This document shows positions 45,933-55,294 of a stretch of DNA of 64,000 bases, one piece after another; positions within the stretch are counted from its first letter, which is position 1; each line of letters starts with the position of its first letter. The DNA comes from Paenarthrobacter ureafaciens. Lineage in GTDB: Bacteria > Actinomycetota > Actinomycetes > Actinomycetales > Micrococcaceae. Where the stretch lies: the NCBI RefSeq assembly GCF_004028095.1, contig NZ_SBHM01000006.1, positions 372,001 to 436,000 on the forward strand, read 5' to 3'. The position numbers were made by a program, and so were the translations under genes. The notes under the pieces are model-generated. The model worked only from the letters and a program-made list of their open reading frames with translations, made no database searches and was not told the origin of the DNA.

Positions 45933-48900
45933 ATGTTCCGCTTGGCCACGTTGTCCCTGGGAAACCGGGCCCTGATCGCGCTGATCACCGTCTTTGCAGC
46001 GGTGTTCGGCGTGATCACCATGGGCTCGCTCAAGCAGGAACTCATTCCGTCGATTGAGTTCCCGCAGATAACGGTGGTTACCTCCATGCCGGGAGCCTCT
46101 CCCGAAGTGGTGGACAAGCAGCTCAGCCGTCCGCTGGAGACAGCCCTCAACAGCGTCGAGGGGCTCGAGTCGACGACGTCGACGTCCCGCAACGGTGTCT
46201 CCCAGATCACCATGGTGTTCACCTACGGTTCCAACCTGGACAGGGCACGCAACCAGATCGACCGTGCCATCTCCAATGCGAAGCGAGTTCTGCCGGCCGA
46301 TGTGGAACCGCAGTCAATCGCCGGCAACATCAGCGACTTTCCGATCGTGTACCTGGCGGTGTCTTCGGATAAGCCGCTGAGCGAGCTGAACGCTGACCTG
46401 CAGCGCCTCAGCGTTCCACGGTTGCAGAAAATCGACGGCGTCCGGGGCGCCGACGTAACGGGCGGAGCGACCCAGCACATCCTGGTCCAGCCCCGCCCTG
46501 CAGACCTTGCCGGCTCCGGCGCGTCGGTGCAGTCCATCAGCGCGGCCTTGAAGAACAACGGGACCCTGGTTCCGGTAGGCACCATCGAGGACCAGGGCAA
46601 GACGCTGTCCCTCCAGCTGGGCAGCCCTGTCGATTCCCTGGAGATCATCAAGGCACTGCCACTGGAGAGCGCAAAGGGAGCGGCCACCATCGGAAGCGTC
46701 GCCGATGTCAGCATCGAGGACGACCCCGCCACCTCGATCACCCGCACCAACGGCAAACCGACACTGGCGCTGTCGGTCACGAAGAAGCCTGAGGGCGACA
46801 CCGTGGCGATCTCCCATGCCGTGCGTGAGGCCCTGGCGCCCATGGAAGCGGAGCTGGGCAGCAACGCCGCCTTCACCCCCGTCTTTGACCAGGCACCCTT
46901 CATCGAGAAGTCCATCAAGGACCTCACTACCGAGGGACTTCTCGGGCTCGGTTTTGCGGTGGCCGTGATCCTGGTGTTCCTGATGTCCGTGAGGTCCACC
47001 TTGGTGACCGCGGTTTCCATTCCGTTGTCGCTGCTGGTCACCTTCATCGGCATCTCCGCAACCGGCTATTCACTGAACATCCTGACCCTGGGTGCGCTCA
47101 CCATCGCGATCGGCCGGGTGGTGGACGACTCGATCGTCGTGATTGAGAACATCAAACGGCACCTGAGCTACGGCGAGCACAAGCTGACGGCCATCGTCAC
47201 CTCCATCCGCGAAGTGGCCGGAGCCATCACTGCCTCGACGCTCACCACAGTTGCCGTGTTCCTTCCGATCGCCTTCGTCGGAGACCTGGCGGGCGAGCTG
47301 TTCCGGCCCTTCGCCTTGACGGTCACCATCGCGCTGCTTTCTTCCTTGCTGGTCTCGCTGACCATCGTCCCCGTACTTGCTTATTGGTTCCTGGCGTCCC
47401 CGTCAGCGAAGAGCACGCCGCCTGCCGCAGGCGCTGCAATCCCCGATGCAAAGACCATTGCCGCACGGGCGAGGGAAGCCGAGCAAAAGAGCAGGCTCCA
47501 GCGCGGTTACTTGCCGATCCTGGCCACAACGCAGAAACACCCTGTGATCACACTGAGCGCCGCGGCACTGATCCTGGTCGCCACCGTGGCTGTTTCTCCC
47601 CTGCTGGCTACGGACCTGCTGGGACGTTCCGGGGAAAACAGCATGACCGTCCGGCAGGTCCTGCCTGCCGGTACCAGCCTGGACGCCACCAGCGCGGAAG
47701 CTGCCAAGGTGGAGGACCTCCTCAGGGGCACGGAGGGCATCAAGGACGTCCAGGTGACCTCCGGCAACGCCCAAACGGGTTTTGCCGCGCTGACCTCCAC
47801 GGGCGCTTCCAACTCAACGTTTACCGTGGTGACGGACGAGAAGGTGGACCAGAAAAAACTCCAGGACAATGTCCGCAGCAAGCTTGAAGGCCTGCCGGGA
47901 AAGATCACCGTAGGATCCCAGCAGGGCGGGTTCGGCACATCCTCCACCGTTGACATCACCATCAGGGCTGCGAACTCGGCGGACCTGCAAACGGCCAGCG
48001 ATGCCATGGTGAAGGCCATGGAAGGCGTTCCGGGCAGCACCGAAGTGGCTACGAACCTTGCAGCCAGCCAAGCCGTGGTCCAGGTACGCGTGGATCGGGC
48101 AAAGGCCGTGGCCGCCGGCCTCACCGAGGAACAGGTGGGTGGCTTCCTGGCGTCCACAGTCAGCCCGATCCCGGCCGGAACAGTGCGGATCGACACCAAT
48201 GACTATCCGGTCCGGATCGGCAAGGGAACACGCTTCACCAGCATCGCTGCGGTGCGGGCCCTCCAGCTGCCGACTGCGCGCGGTCCAATCGCGCTGGAGT
48301 CCATAGCCGCCGTCGAGCAGGTTGACACGCCGGTTTCCATCACCAGCAGCAACGGCCAGCGCACGGCCAAGGTGACTGTGACGCCGTCGGGCTCAAACCT
48401 CGGCAGCGTCAGCACTGCGGTCCAGGAACGTCTCGCCTCCGTAGAGCTGCCCGCGGGAGTCACAGCCACTATCGGTGGTGCCACCACCCAGCAGGCGGAG
48501 TCCTTCCGGCAACTTGGCCTGGCGCTCCTGGCTGCCATCGCGATCGTCTATGTGATCATGGTGGCCACCTTCAAGTCCCTCATCCAGCCACTGATCCTGC
48601 TCGTTTCGGTGCCGTTCGCGGCCACCGGCGCGGTGGGACTGCTGTTGCTCACCGGAGTTCCCCTGGGACTGCCGTCCCTGATCGGCATGCTGATGCTCGT
48701 GGGCATCGTGGTGACCAACGCAATCGTCCTGATCGACCTCATCAACCAGTACCGCAAACCGCATGACGGCAGGGCCGGCATGAGCGTTGCCGAGGCGATC
48801 ACCCATGGTGCCCGCCAGCGCCTGCGCCCCATCCTCATGACGGCCTTGGCCACCGTGTTCGCCCTGACTCCCATGGCGCTGGGTTTGACCGGCGGCGGCG

Positions 48901-49154
48901 GGTTCATCTCCCAGCCTTTGGCGATCGTGGTGATCGGCGGGCTGATCTCCTCCACGGCGTTGACGCTGGTCCTGGTTCCCGTCCTGTACAAGCTCGTGGA
49001 GGGCCGCAGGGAGAAGAAGGACCTGCAGAAAGCCCTGCAGGTCCGGCCCGATGTTCCTGCCGGGAACGGCGGCAGCGATGCCTTCGCCGACTGGACCACG
49101 GGGGCCGTGCCCCGGATCTCGGGGCGCCGGGCGGCCCACAACCCCGCCGAATAG
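45933..49154 (+). CDS. RND-family efflux transporter permease
   Basis: A 1,073-residue AcrB/CzcA-fold transporter with two repeated halves, each with large extracytoplasmic loops and several membrane helices. The proton-relay pair is present as VVDDSIVVIENIKR (Asp398, Asp399), and the second half has the expected GXXXXNAIVLID segment. No periplasmic adaptor or outer-membrane gene is nearby, as expected in a Gram-positive cell; the closest model is SwrC/YerP of Bacillus. Substrate may be lipids or surfactants. RBS AGGAGA precedes ATG at 45933. Confidence 0.93.
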   Translation: MFRLATLSLGNRALIALITVFAAVFGVITMGSLKQELIPSIEFPQITVVTSMPGASPEVVDKQLSRPLETALNSVEGLESTTSTSRNGVSQITMVFTYGSNLDRARNQIDRAISNAKRVLPADVEPQSIAGNISDFPIVYLAVSSDKPLSELNADLQRLSVPRLQKIDGVRGADVTGGATQHILVQPRPADLAGSGASVQSISAALKNNGTLVPVGTIEDQGKTLSLQLGSPVDSLEIIKALPLESAKGAATIGSVADVSIEDDPATSITRTNGKPTLALSVTKKPEGDTVAISHAVREALAPMEAELGSNAAFTPVFDQAPFIEKSIKDLTTEGLLGLGFAVAVILVFLMSVRSTLVTAVSIPLSLLVTFIGISATGYSLNILTLGALTIAIGRVVDDSIVVIENIKRHLSYGEHKLTAIVTSIREVAGAITASTLTTVAVFLPIAFVGDLAGELFRPFALTVTIALLSSLLVSLTIVPVLAYWFLASPSAKSTPPAAGAAIPDAKTIAARAREAEQKSRLQRGYLPILATTQKHPVITLSAAALILVATVAVSPLLATDLLGRSGENSMTVRQVLPAGTSLDATSAEAAKVEDLLRGTEGIKDVQVTSGNAQTGFAALTSTGASNSTFTVVTDEKVDQKKLQDNVRSKLEGLPGKITVGSQQGGFGTSSTVDITIRAANSADLQTASDAMVKAMEGVPGSTEVATNLAASQAVVQVRVDRAKAVAAGLTEEQVGGFLASTVSPIPAGTVRIDTNDYPVRIGKGTRFTSIAAVRALQLPTARGPIALESIAAVEQVDTPVSITSSNGQRTAKVTVTPSGSNLGSVSTAVQERLASVELPAGVTATIGGATTQQAESFRQLGLALLAAIAIVYVIMVATFKSLIQPLILLVSVPFAATGAVGLLLLTGVPLGLPSLIGMLMLVGIVVTNAIVLIDLINQYRKPHDGRAGMSVAEAITHGARQRLRPILMTALATVFALTPMALGLTGGGGFISQPLAIVVIGGLISSTALTLVLVPVLYKLVEGRREKKDLQKALQVRPDVPAGNGGSDAFADWTTGAVPRISGRRAAHNPAE

Positions 49155-49173
49155 CGCCTCACTGCCCATCTCT

Positions 49174-49200
49174 CAGGGCCGGGAACATTTCCCGGCCCTG
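49174..49200 (+). terminator. Terminator after the RND gene
   Basis: Perfect 11-base arms CAGGGCCGGGA/TCCCGGCCCTG with a five-base loop, 20 bases past the stop. No long T run. Confidence 0.7.
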
Positions 49201-49221
49201 CCCTGTTACACACAGCGATAC

Positions 49222-49233
49222 ATGCAAATGCAT
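49222..49233. promoter_or_regulatory. Palindrome in the monooxygenase promoter
   Basis: ATGCAAATGCAT has arms ATGCA/TGCAT, and the symmetry extends to ATA/TAT outside. A TACACT at 49243 would be a -10 with TGCAAA at -35 inside the palindrome. A binding site for the MarR protein encoded downstream is plausible. Confidence 0.45.
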
Positions 49234-49311
49234 CTATTTTCAGCTACACTGTGACATATGGCCCCCCTCAATCCGGAGGCCTGAACCACGGGCAGGGAGA
49301 AAGGCAACACC

Positions 49312-50436
49312 ATGCAGATCGGCGTCTTCAGCGTCAGTGACATCACCACTGACCCCACCACGGGCCGCACCCCCACCGAACACGAGCGCATCAAGGCCTC
49401 CGTAGCCATTGCCAAGAAGGTCGAAGAAATCGGCATGGACGTCTACGCGTTGGGCGAGCACCACAACCGGCCGTTCTTCTCCTCCTCCCCCACCACCACC
49501 CTGGCCTACATCGCGGCCCAGACCGAACGCATCACGCTCTCCACGGCCACCACCCTGATCACCACGAATGACCCGGTGAAAATCGCCGAGGACTTCGCGA
49601 TGCTGCAGCACCTGGCAGACGGCAGGGTGGACCTGGTCCTGGGCCGGGGCAACACCGCCCCCGTCTACCCCTGGTTCGGCAAGAACATCCAGGACGGGAT
49701 CGAACTGGCGATCGAGAACTACAGCCTGCTGCGCAAGCTGTGGGACGAGGACACGGTGAACTGGTCCGGCAAGTTCCGCACCCCGCTGCAGAACTTCACG
49801 TCTACACCGCGCCCGCTCGACGGCGTCGCCCCCTTCGTCTGGCACGGCTCCATCCGCACGCCGCAGATCGCGGAAGTGGCTGCCTACTTCGGAGACGGCT
49901 TCTTCGCCAACAACATCTTCTGGCCCAAAGAGCACTACCAGCAGCTGATCGGCCTGTACCGCGAGCGCTACGAGCACTACGGGCACGGCAAGGCAGACCA
50001 GGCGATCGTCGGCCTGGGCGGGCAGTTCTTCATGCGGAAGAACTCGCAAGACGCGGTGAAGGAATTCCGCCCTTACTTCGACAACGCACCCGTGTACGGA
50101 CACGGCCCGTCGCTGGAGGACTTCACCTCGCAAACGCCGTTGACCGTCGGCAGCCCGCAGGAAGTCATTGAGAAGACCCTGACGTTCCGTGAGTTCTTCG
50201 GTGACTACCAGCGCCAACTGTTCCTGATCGACCACGCCGGCCTGCCGTTGAAGACGGTCCTGGAGCAACTGGACCTCTTCGGAGAGGAAGTCCTTCCGGT
50301 CCTGCGCAAGGAGTACGCTGCCTTGAAGCCGGCCCACGTTCCGGACGCCCCGACGCACGCCTCCCGCGTGGCCGCAGCCCTGGAGGCCAACGTCAGCGAG
50401 TCCGCTGCCGCCGGAACCGCTGGTCGGGAGTCCTGA
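49312..50436 (+). CDS. FMN-dependent luciferase-like monooxygenase (LLM class, CE1758-like)
   Basis: A 374-residue flavin monooxygenase of the bacterial luciferase fold. GEHHN near residue 48-52, TATTLITTNDPVKIAEDFAMLQHLADGRVDLVLGRGN and FVWHGSIRTPQIAE are the flavin-site segments. The sequence closely resembles the actinobacterial subgroup typified by the Corynebacterium CE1758 protein. Its substrate is unknown and no flavin reductase gene is adjacent. It shares one base with the next gene, a MarR regulator (TGATG), indicating coupled expression. Confidence 0.9.
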   Translation: MQIGVFSVSDITTDPTTGRTPTEHERIKASVAIAKKVEEIGMDVYALGEHHNRPFFSSSPTTTLAYIAAQTERITLSTATTLITTNDPVKIAEDFAMLQHLADGRVDLVLGRGNTAPVYPWFGKNIQDGIELAIENYSLLRKLWDEDTVNWSGKFRTPLQNFTSTPRPLDGVAPFVWHGSIRTPQIAEVAAYFGDGFFANNIFWPKEHYQQLIGLYRERYEHYGHGKADQAIVGLGGQFFMRKNSQDAVKEFRPYFDNAPVYGHGPSLEDFTSQTPLTVGSPQEVIEKTLTFREFFGDYQRQLFLIDHAGLPLKTVLEQLDLFGEEVLPVLRKEYAALKPAHVPDAPTHASRVAAALEANVSESAAAGTAGRES

Positions 50437-50930
50437 TGTCCGGCCCTTCGGCTTCCTCCACAGTCCGACTTGCCGCCGAAACCTGGGAGTCGCTCTTCCG
50501 CTCCCAGGTGGCGGTGATGCGGAAGCTCCAAGCCGGTTCGGCGTTCAAGTCGTTGCCGGTCAACGAGTACGACGTCCTTTTCACGCTATCGCGCTGCCCT
50601 TCGGGCCAACTGCGGCTGAACGAGATCAACGACAAAGTGCTGCTGAGCCAGTCGAGCCTGAGCCGCTTGGTGGACCGCCTTGAAAAGCGGGGACTCGTGG
50701 AGCGGACAACAGCCCCCGACGACGGCCGCGGAGTCCTGCTGTCCCTCACGGAGGCCGGGCGCGAGTTGCAGAAGTCGATCGGCCGCGACCACGTGCGGGA
50801 AATCGCCCAGTTGGTAGCACCGGCGCTCACGGCCGAAGAGCAACGCGAGCTGCTTCGCCTGACGGACAAGCTGCGGGCATCCGTCGCCGGGCACCAGCAA
50901 TCCGGCACGGGCGCCCGGCCGCTGGCCTAG
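50436..50930 (+). CDS. MarR-family transcriptional regulator coupled to the monooxygenase
   Basis: A 164-residue winged-helix regulator with LLSQSSLSRLVDRLEKRGLVERT as the DNA-binding part and APDDGRGVLLSLTEAGREL as the wing. It is made from the same transcript as the monooxygenase and probably represses it through the palindrome at 49222. Its TAG stop lies inside CTAG, whose complement is the stop of the converging transglutaminase gene. Confidence 0.9.
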   Translation: MSGPSASSTVRLAAETWESLFRSQVAVMRKLQAGSAFKSLPVNEYDVLFTLSRCPSGQLRLNEINDKVLLSQSSLSRLVDRLEKRGLVERTTAPDDGRGVLLSLTEAGRELQKSIGRDHVREIAQLVAPALTAEEQRELLRLTDKLRASVAGHQQSGTGARPLA

Positions 50931-51733
50931 CCGAGGGTTATCAGCTGCCCGGGGTCTTCCACGGGCAGCTCACCTTCCACGGTTGCGGCGACCTTCAGGG
51001 TCTTGAGCGTGAGGCTGCCGCCGACCGTTGAAAGGAACGCGGTGTCCGAGGAGTCCCTTCCGGCGGTGATGCGCAGCATGGCTTCGCGCGGAGCCAACCC
51101 TGTGGGGTCGATCACGTGCCACGCGCCATCGATGTACGCTTCCGCGACTGCGTGGAAGTCCATGGGGCTGAGGCCGGGGGCGTAGACGGCGGCCAGGCGT
51201 GCAGGCACGTCCTTGGACCGCAGGAGCGCGATGGCGAGGTGTGCAAAGTCCCGGCACACGCCGCGCCTGTGGAGCAGGGTCTCTACAGCCCCGTCCGTGC
51301 CCCGCGAGGACCCGCTGACGTAGCGCAATTCACCGTTCACCCAGTTGCGCACGGCCTCGAGCAATCCGGCACCTTGCATCGTTCCGAACTCTGCATAGGA
51401 AGTGGGCAGCAAACGGTCCGACTCCGCGTAGCGGCTGGGACGGACATAGCGGATAAGTTCCATCGGGTCCGCACTGTCCGCTATTCCCCGGCCAACCACG
51501 TCCGCACTGTAGTTCACCGTGACTTCACTGGGCTCGCTGAATTCCATGTATTGGAACCGCCCGCCGTGATGGTCCTGCAATTCCTTGTAGGGCACTTCTG
51601 TCCCCCCGCATTCGATGGCGAGGGTCTCGCTCAGCGACTCATAGCCAGGGTTGGCGGCTACGGCGATGGCCATGGCAACTTTGGTGTTCGCTGCTGTCTT
51701 GAAGACGAGTTGGGCAGATACGTGGCGTTCCAT
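50927..51733 (-). CDS. Transglutaminase-like cysteine protease-fold protein
   Basis: A 268-residue protein with the transglutaminase-like triad: Cys160 in RRGVCRDFAH, His194 in MDFHAVAEAYID and Asp209 in HVIDPTG. The N-terminal half is a beta-rich domain. It has no signal peptide, so it is probably cytoplasmic, like proteins often near polyglutamate or proteolysis genes; none are near here. It shares its stop codon bases with the MarR gene. Target unknown. Confidence 0.88.
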   Translation of the reverse strand: MERHVSAQLVFKTAANTKVAMAIAVAANPGYESLSETLAIECGGTEVPYKELQDHHGGRFQYMEFSEPSEVTVNYSADVVGRGIADSADPMELIRYVRPSRYAESDRLLPTSYAEFGTMQGAGLLEAVRNWVNGELRYVSGSSRGTDGAVETLLHRRGVCRDFAHLAIALLRSKDVPARLAAVYAPGLSPMDFHAVAEAYIDGAWHVIDPTGLAPREAMLRITAGRDSSDTAFLSTVGGSLTLKTLKVAATVEGELPVEDPGQLITLG

Positions 51734-51879
51734 TGGTCTCCGGAAGGTCGCGGCGGGCTGGGTGTAGTGCCGCTGTTGGGGTCAGGGGCCAACGCAGGGC
51801 TGCGGGTTGGCCTCCAGCGACAGTAGCACCTACCGGGCACCGGGCTTTCACCGCCGTCGGCGGGGGCTAGGCTGTGGTC

Positions 51880-52551
51880 ATGGCTCCCGAAGAAAACGAA
51901 GAATTCGACGACGGCGTCTCCACCATCTCCGCTGTGGACATCGTGGACTGGCGGCTGCGGACCTTCGCCCTGTATGACGAGGTCCGGAAGCTTGCAGCGA
52001 CGGACCCTTTCGATGCCCATAACCACTGGCGGCACGAACGTGACCGCATGTTCGCCACGCATCCCGCCTCAGCGCTGACGGACGCGATGAAAGCTTCCTT
52101 CGCCGGGCTACGGACCGCCGATTATGATCCCTCCTTCCGGATGTACGCCCCGTTGCTGCCGGAAGGCGTCGGCGAGGAAATGAACGTCTCCACGGGAACG
52201 GACGGCGTGGTCCCGTTTGTACGGATCGGCACGTTCGAGTTGCCGGGCCTGGGTTCATTGGCGGCTTGGCGGCTGCGCAGCTACGGTGGCGGCATCTTCG
52301 TGCCGTTCCGTGATGCCACTGCCGGCAAGGAAGGGGGCAGCTACGGCGCTGGACGCTATCTCCTGGACACGATCAAGGGGTCCTTTCACGGACTCCGCCA
52401 CGCTGGTGTGGAGCAGGAATTCATTCTCGACTTCAACTTCGCCTACAACCCGTCGTGTGCGTATGACGAAGCGTGGGCCTGCCCGTTGGCGGGACCGGCG
52501 AACAGGTTGGCGGCGGAAGTGCCGGTGGGCGAGCTATATCTTCCGGCCTAG
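51880..52551 (+). CDS. DUF1684 domain protein
   Basis: A protein of about 223 residues with the DUF1684 hallmark segments: WRHERDRMFATHPASAL, GGIFVPFRDATAG, GRYLLDTIKG and DFNFAYNPSCAYD with WACPLAGPANRL after it. The two Cys in the last part are conserved in the family and could bind a metal, but this is not proven. The function is unknown. GTG at 51874 is an alternative start two codons earlier. It is divergent from the transglutaminase gene across about 146 bases in which no feature was seen. Confidence 0.85.
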   Translation: MAPEENEEFDDGVSTISAVDIVDWRLRTFALYDEVRKLAATDPFDAHNHWRHERDRMFATHPASALTDAMKASFAGLRTADYDPSFRMYAPLLPEGVGEEMNVSTGTDGVVPFVRIGTFELPGLGSLAAWRLRSYGGGIFVPFRDATAGKEGGSYGAGRYLLDTIKGSFHGLRHAGVEQEFILDFNFAYNPSCAYDEAWACPLAGPANRLAAEVPVGELYLPA

Positions 52552-52561
52552 TCCCTCAACG

Positions 52562-53782
52562 TCATGCCACTCGAGCCGTGAGGGCCAGCAAGGCCACTGC
52601 GGCCACCAGGGTCACGGGTGCGACGATCATCCCGTACAGCGCAAAGCCCCGCCAGCTGATCAGCACGTTCATCTTGCGCAGGCGGTCATGCCACAGCAGG
52701 GTGGCCAACGAGGCCCACGGAGTAATAAGAGGCCCGGCATTGACCCCAATGAGCAGGGCCGCCGTCCGCAGTGGTGTGTCCGCGAGCGGTTCCACCAGCA
52801 AGTAGGCCGGGAGGTTGTTCACGACGTTGGACGCCAGGGCGCCCGTGGCAGCAAGCCGCAGCAGTTCGGGAAAACCCTCACCCCTGCCGGCCACTTGGCC
52901 TGCCAGCTCGGGCAATCCAAGGTAGCGGGCGGCCTCCATCACCAGGAACAGCCCTGAGGTAAAGAGCAGCAAGGACCACGGGACCAGATTTATGGTGAGT
53001 GAGCGGGGCCGACGGAACCCGAACAGGGCCAGCAGAGCGACGGCGGCGATGGAAGCCGGGAGCCACACTGGAAGCCCCGACACCAAAGCCGGTAGCAGCA
53101 GTACCAGTACCGCGGCCGTCCCCGGCAGCAGGATGCGGTCCGCCCGGTGCTTTCCAGGGATGGAGGTCCGGGAACCGGGGTCGATCATCTTCTTTGGACC
53201 AGGGGCATACCTTCGTTGCAGGTCACGCCGGAAGACTACTGCGATGAAGGCTAGCGGAATGATGATGGCCGCCAGCGAAGGGGCCCACATCAGCGTTGCG
53301 AACCCGGCAGGACTGATCCCGTCAAGGTTGTGCTGGGCCAAGAGGTTGGTCAGGTTCGATACCGGCAGGAGCAAGCTCGCTGTGTTTGCCAGCCATACGG
53401 TCGCCAGTGCGAAGGGAAGGACGGGCAATCCTGTCTGCCGCGTCACCGTGACCACCACGGGAGTCAGCAGCACCGCCGTGGTATCGATGGAAAGGAAGAT
53501 GGTGCTCAGGACGGCCATGGCCGCCAACAGCAGCCACAAAACGTAACTGCGGCCGCTGGCCCATCGACGGATCCGGTCAGCACCCCATTGGAAAACACCG
53601 GCATCGCTGGCCAGGTCGGTGACCACGGTCATCGCCGCGACGAAACCCATGATGGGCCCCACGCGGGCAACCAGGACCTGCACTTCGGACCACGGAAGAA
53701 TCCCTGTTACTACGGCCACTGCTCCGGCTGCCAGCAGGGCCGCCCCTATGATCGCGAGGCGCATGAACTGGATTCTATCCAT
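52562..53782 (-). CDS. ArsB/NhaD-type (ion transporter superfamily) permease
   Basis: A 406-residue integral membrane protein with about eleven hydrophobic helices and the family pattern SIDTTAVLLTPVVVTV and NTASLLLPVSNLTNLLA, with the symmetrical NVVNNLPAYLLVEPL and GVNAGPLITPWASLATLLW in the second half. Known relatives move arsenite, Na+/H+ or dicarboxylates. There is no arsR, arsC or arsenic gene beside it, so arsenite is only one option. A later ATG at 53764 is possible. It is ten bases from the DUF1684 stop, converging. Confidence 0.87.
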   Translation of the reverse strand: MDRIQFMRLAIIGAALLAAGAVAVVTGILPWSEVQVLVARVGPIMGFVAAMTVVTDLASDAGVFQWGADRIRRWASGRSYVLWLLLAAMAVLSTIFLSIDTTAVLLTPVVVTVTRQTGLPVLPFALATVWLANTASLLLPVSNLTNLLAQHNLDGISPAGFATLMWAPSLAAIIIPLAFIAVVFRRDLQRRYAPGPKKMIDPGSRTSIPGKHRADRILLPGTAAVLVLLLPALVSGLPVWLPASIAAVALLALFGFRRPRSLTINLVPWSLLLFTSGLFLVMEAARYLGLPELAGQVAGRGEGFPELLRLAATGALASNVVNNLPAYLLVEPLADTPLRTAALLIGVNAGPLITPWASLATLLWHDRLRKMNVLISWRGFALYGMIVAPVTLVAAVALLALTARVA

Positions 53783-53866
53783 GTGCTGCCGGCTTCTTTA
53801 CGCGCCACGTGCGGGTCCCGTTGGGGAGTGTTCGGGCCGGCCCCGCAGAGGACGTAGGATGTCTTC

Positions 53867-54715
53867 ATGACTTCCCCGCTTCCCCGGCGCATCGCCCGCA
53901 TCCAACCTTTGGAACCGAACAGCCCCGACGAGCAATTCTTCGCCGCCAACGATGCGCCCGACTTCGACTCCGACGAAGGAAAGCGCTGGACGCTGGTGCA
54001 GTCCCCGTTCCCGGGATCCAGGGCCAACGCAGCGAGTCCCGGAAGGCCCGGCTGGGAAGTGGGCGCAGTGGTGGAGGAAGCATCATTCCGCTTCCTGGCA
54101 CCGTCCGTCCCTGTCAACGTTTTCGGCATGGCCCACAACACGGGCCAGCCCGGCCGGGACTTGCCTCCGCAGGCATTCCACAAGGCGGCTTCCAGCGTGA
54201 TCGGGCCAGGCGATGCCATCCAGCTGAGCTCCGCAGTGGGCTACGTCGACCCCGAAGCCGAGCTGACCGTCGTCGTGGGTTCCACCGCCCGGGGCCTGAC
54301 CCTGGAAACGGCGAGGTCGGCAATCCTGGGCTACACCATCGGAAACGACGTTTCCGCCCGCGACCTCCAGAAGACCGATGAATTGTGGATCAGCGCCAAG
54401 AGCCAGGACACCTTCACTCCTGCCGGCCCGTGGATCGTCACCGCACTCGACGACTCGGACCTGGAAATCAGCATCGTCCACAACGGCAACCAACTGACGC
54501 CGGCCAGTTCCGCCGACCTCGGTTGGAAGGTGGAGGAGATCATGGTCTACCTGACGTCCTTCATGACATTGCGGCCGGGCGACCTGGTGCTCACCGGTTT
54601 CCCGGCAGAGTGCGCCCGCATCCAACCCGGGGATACGGTGGCGTGCCGCGTGGAGGGCATCGGGGAGCTCCGGAACCCTGTCATCGCCGCACGATGGGAA
54701 GGTCCGCACGCATAG
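53867..54715 (+). CDS. Fumarylacetoacetate hydrolase-family protein, second copy
   Basis: A 282-residue FAH-fold protein with FGMAHNTGQ, the metal-binding EAELTVVVG, and GYTIGNDVSARDLQKTDELW, with FTPAGPWIVT as the catalytic loop. It is distinct from the copy at 15846-16628 and has a longer N-terminal domain. The metal ligands look complete. No neighbouring catabolic genes point to a substrate. AGGA precedes ATG at 53867. Confidence 0.87.
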   Translation: MTSPLPRRIARIQPLEPNSPDEQFFAANDAPDFDSDEGKRWTLVQSPFPGSRANAASPGRPGWEVGAVVEEASFRFLAPSVPVNVFGMAHNTGQPGRDLPPQAFHKAASSVIGPGDAIQLSSAVGYVDPEAELTVVVGSTARGLTLETARSAILGYTIGNDVSARDLQKTDELWISAKSQDTFTPAGPWIVTALDDSDLEISIVHNGNQLTPASSADLGWKVEEIMVYLTSFMTLRPGDLVLTGFPAECARIQPGDTVACRVEGIGELRNPVIAARWEGPHA

Positions 54716-54732
54716 TGTGCAAGGCTTAAGCC

Positions 54733-55230
54733 ATGGAGACTGCCGCGGAAACCACTGAGCCGCGGCACGCCACCTCCGGAACCCCCGCGGTACGGCACCG
54801 CCTGAACAGGCGAAAAGGGCTCCTGCGATACCCGGTGATCCGGCAGCTCATCCGCTTCACCGGCGTCGGGATCATTTGCACCGCGAGTTCGCTGGCCATC
54901 TACGCGATGCTGCGTCCCTGGGTTGATCCGCAGATCGCCAACGCAATCGCGCTGGTCCTCACCTCGCTCCTGAATACGGCGCTGAACCGCAGGCTGACCT
55001 TCAAGATCACGGGAAGCAAGCGGCGGGCGAATGACCATTTGAGCGGCGTCATTGTGATCCTCGTAGCCTTGCTCATCACCGGCGGGAGCCTCGGCATCCT
55101 GCATCTCCTCCGGCCCGAGGCGACCGTCAGCGAGGAACTTTGGACAACGACGCTCTCCGGCTTTGTTGCCACCGCCGTCCGGTTCACCCTCCTGCGGCAC
55201 TGGATTTTCCGCCGCGCCCGCCACGTCTAG
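54733..55230 (+). CDS. GtrA-family membrane protein
   Basis: A 165-residue protein with four predicted membrane helices from residue 38 onward and the GtrA pattern IRFTGVGIICTASSLAIY, LTSLLNTALNRRLTF and TAVRFTLLRHWIF. GtrA-type proteins help move undecaprenyl-linked sugars across the membrane. It starts 17 bases after the FAH-family gene on the same strand. Its glycosyl transferase partner is not in this window. Confidence 0.9.
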   Translation: METAAETTEPRHATSGTPAVRHRLNRRKGLLRYPVIRQLIRFTGVGIICTASSLAIYAMLRPWVDPQIANAIALVLTSLLNTALNRRLTFKITGSKRRANDHLSGVIVILVALLITGGSLGILHLLRPEATVSEELWTTTLSGFVATAVRFTLLRHWIFRRARHV

Positions 55231-55246
55231 CAGCGCACCCAACTGC

Positions 55247-55294
55247 GTCGCAATTGTGCACGTTTTGACGGGTCAAAACGTGCACAATTGCGAC
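55247..55294. repeat. Perfect 23-base inverted repeat between convergent genes
   Basis: GTCGCAATTGTGCACGTTTTGAC-type arms at 55247-55269 and 55272-55294 are exact complements separated by GG. The right arm touches the stop codon of the cysteine desulfurase gene. Such a stem would end transcription from both sides, though there is no T run. Confidence 0.85.

Noticed and set aside
52562-53782. Arsenic-resistance cluster
   Set aside because: The permease is of the ArsB-like superfamily but no arsR, arsC or arsenate genes are next to it.
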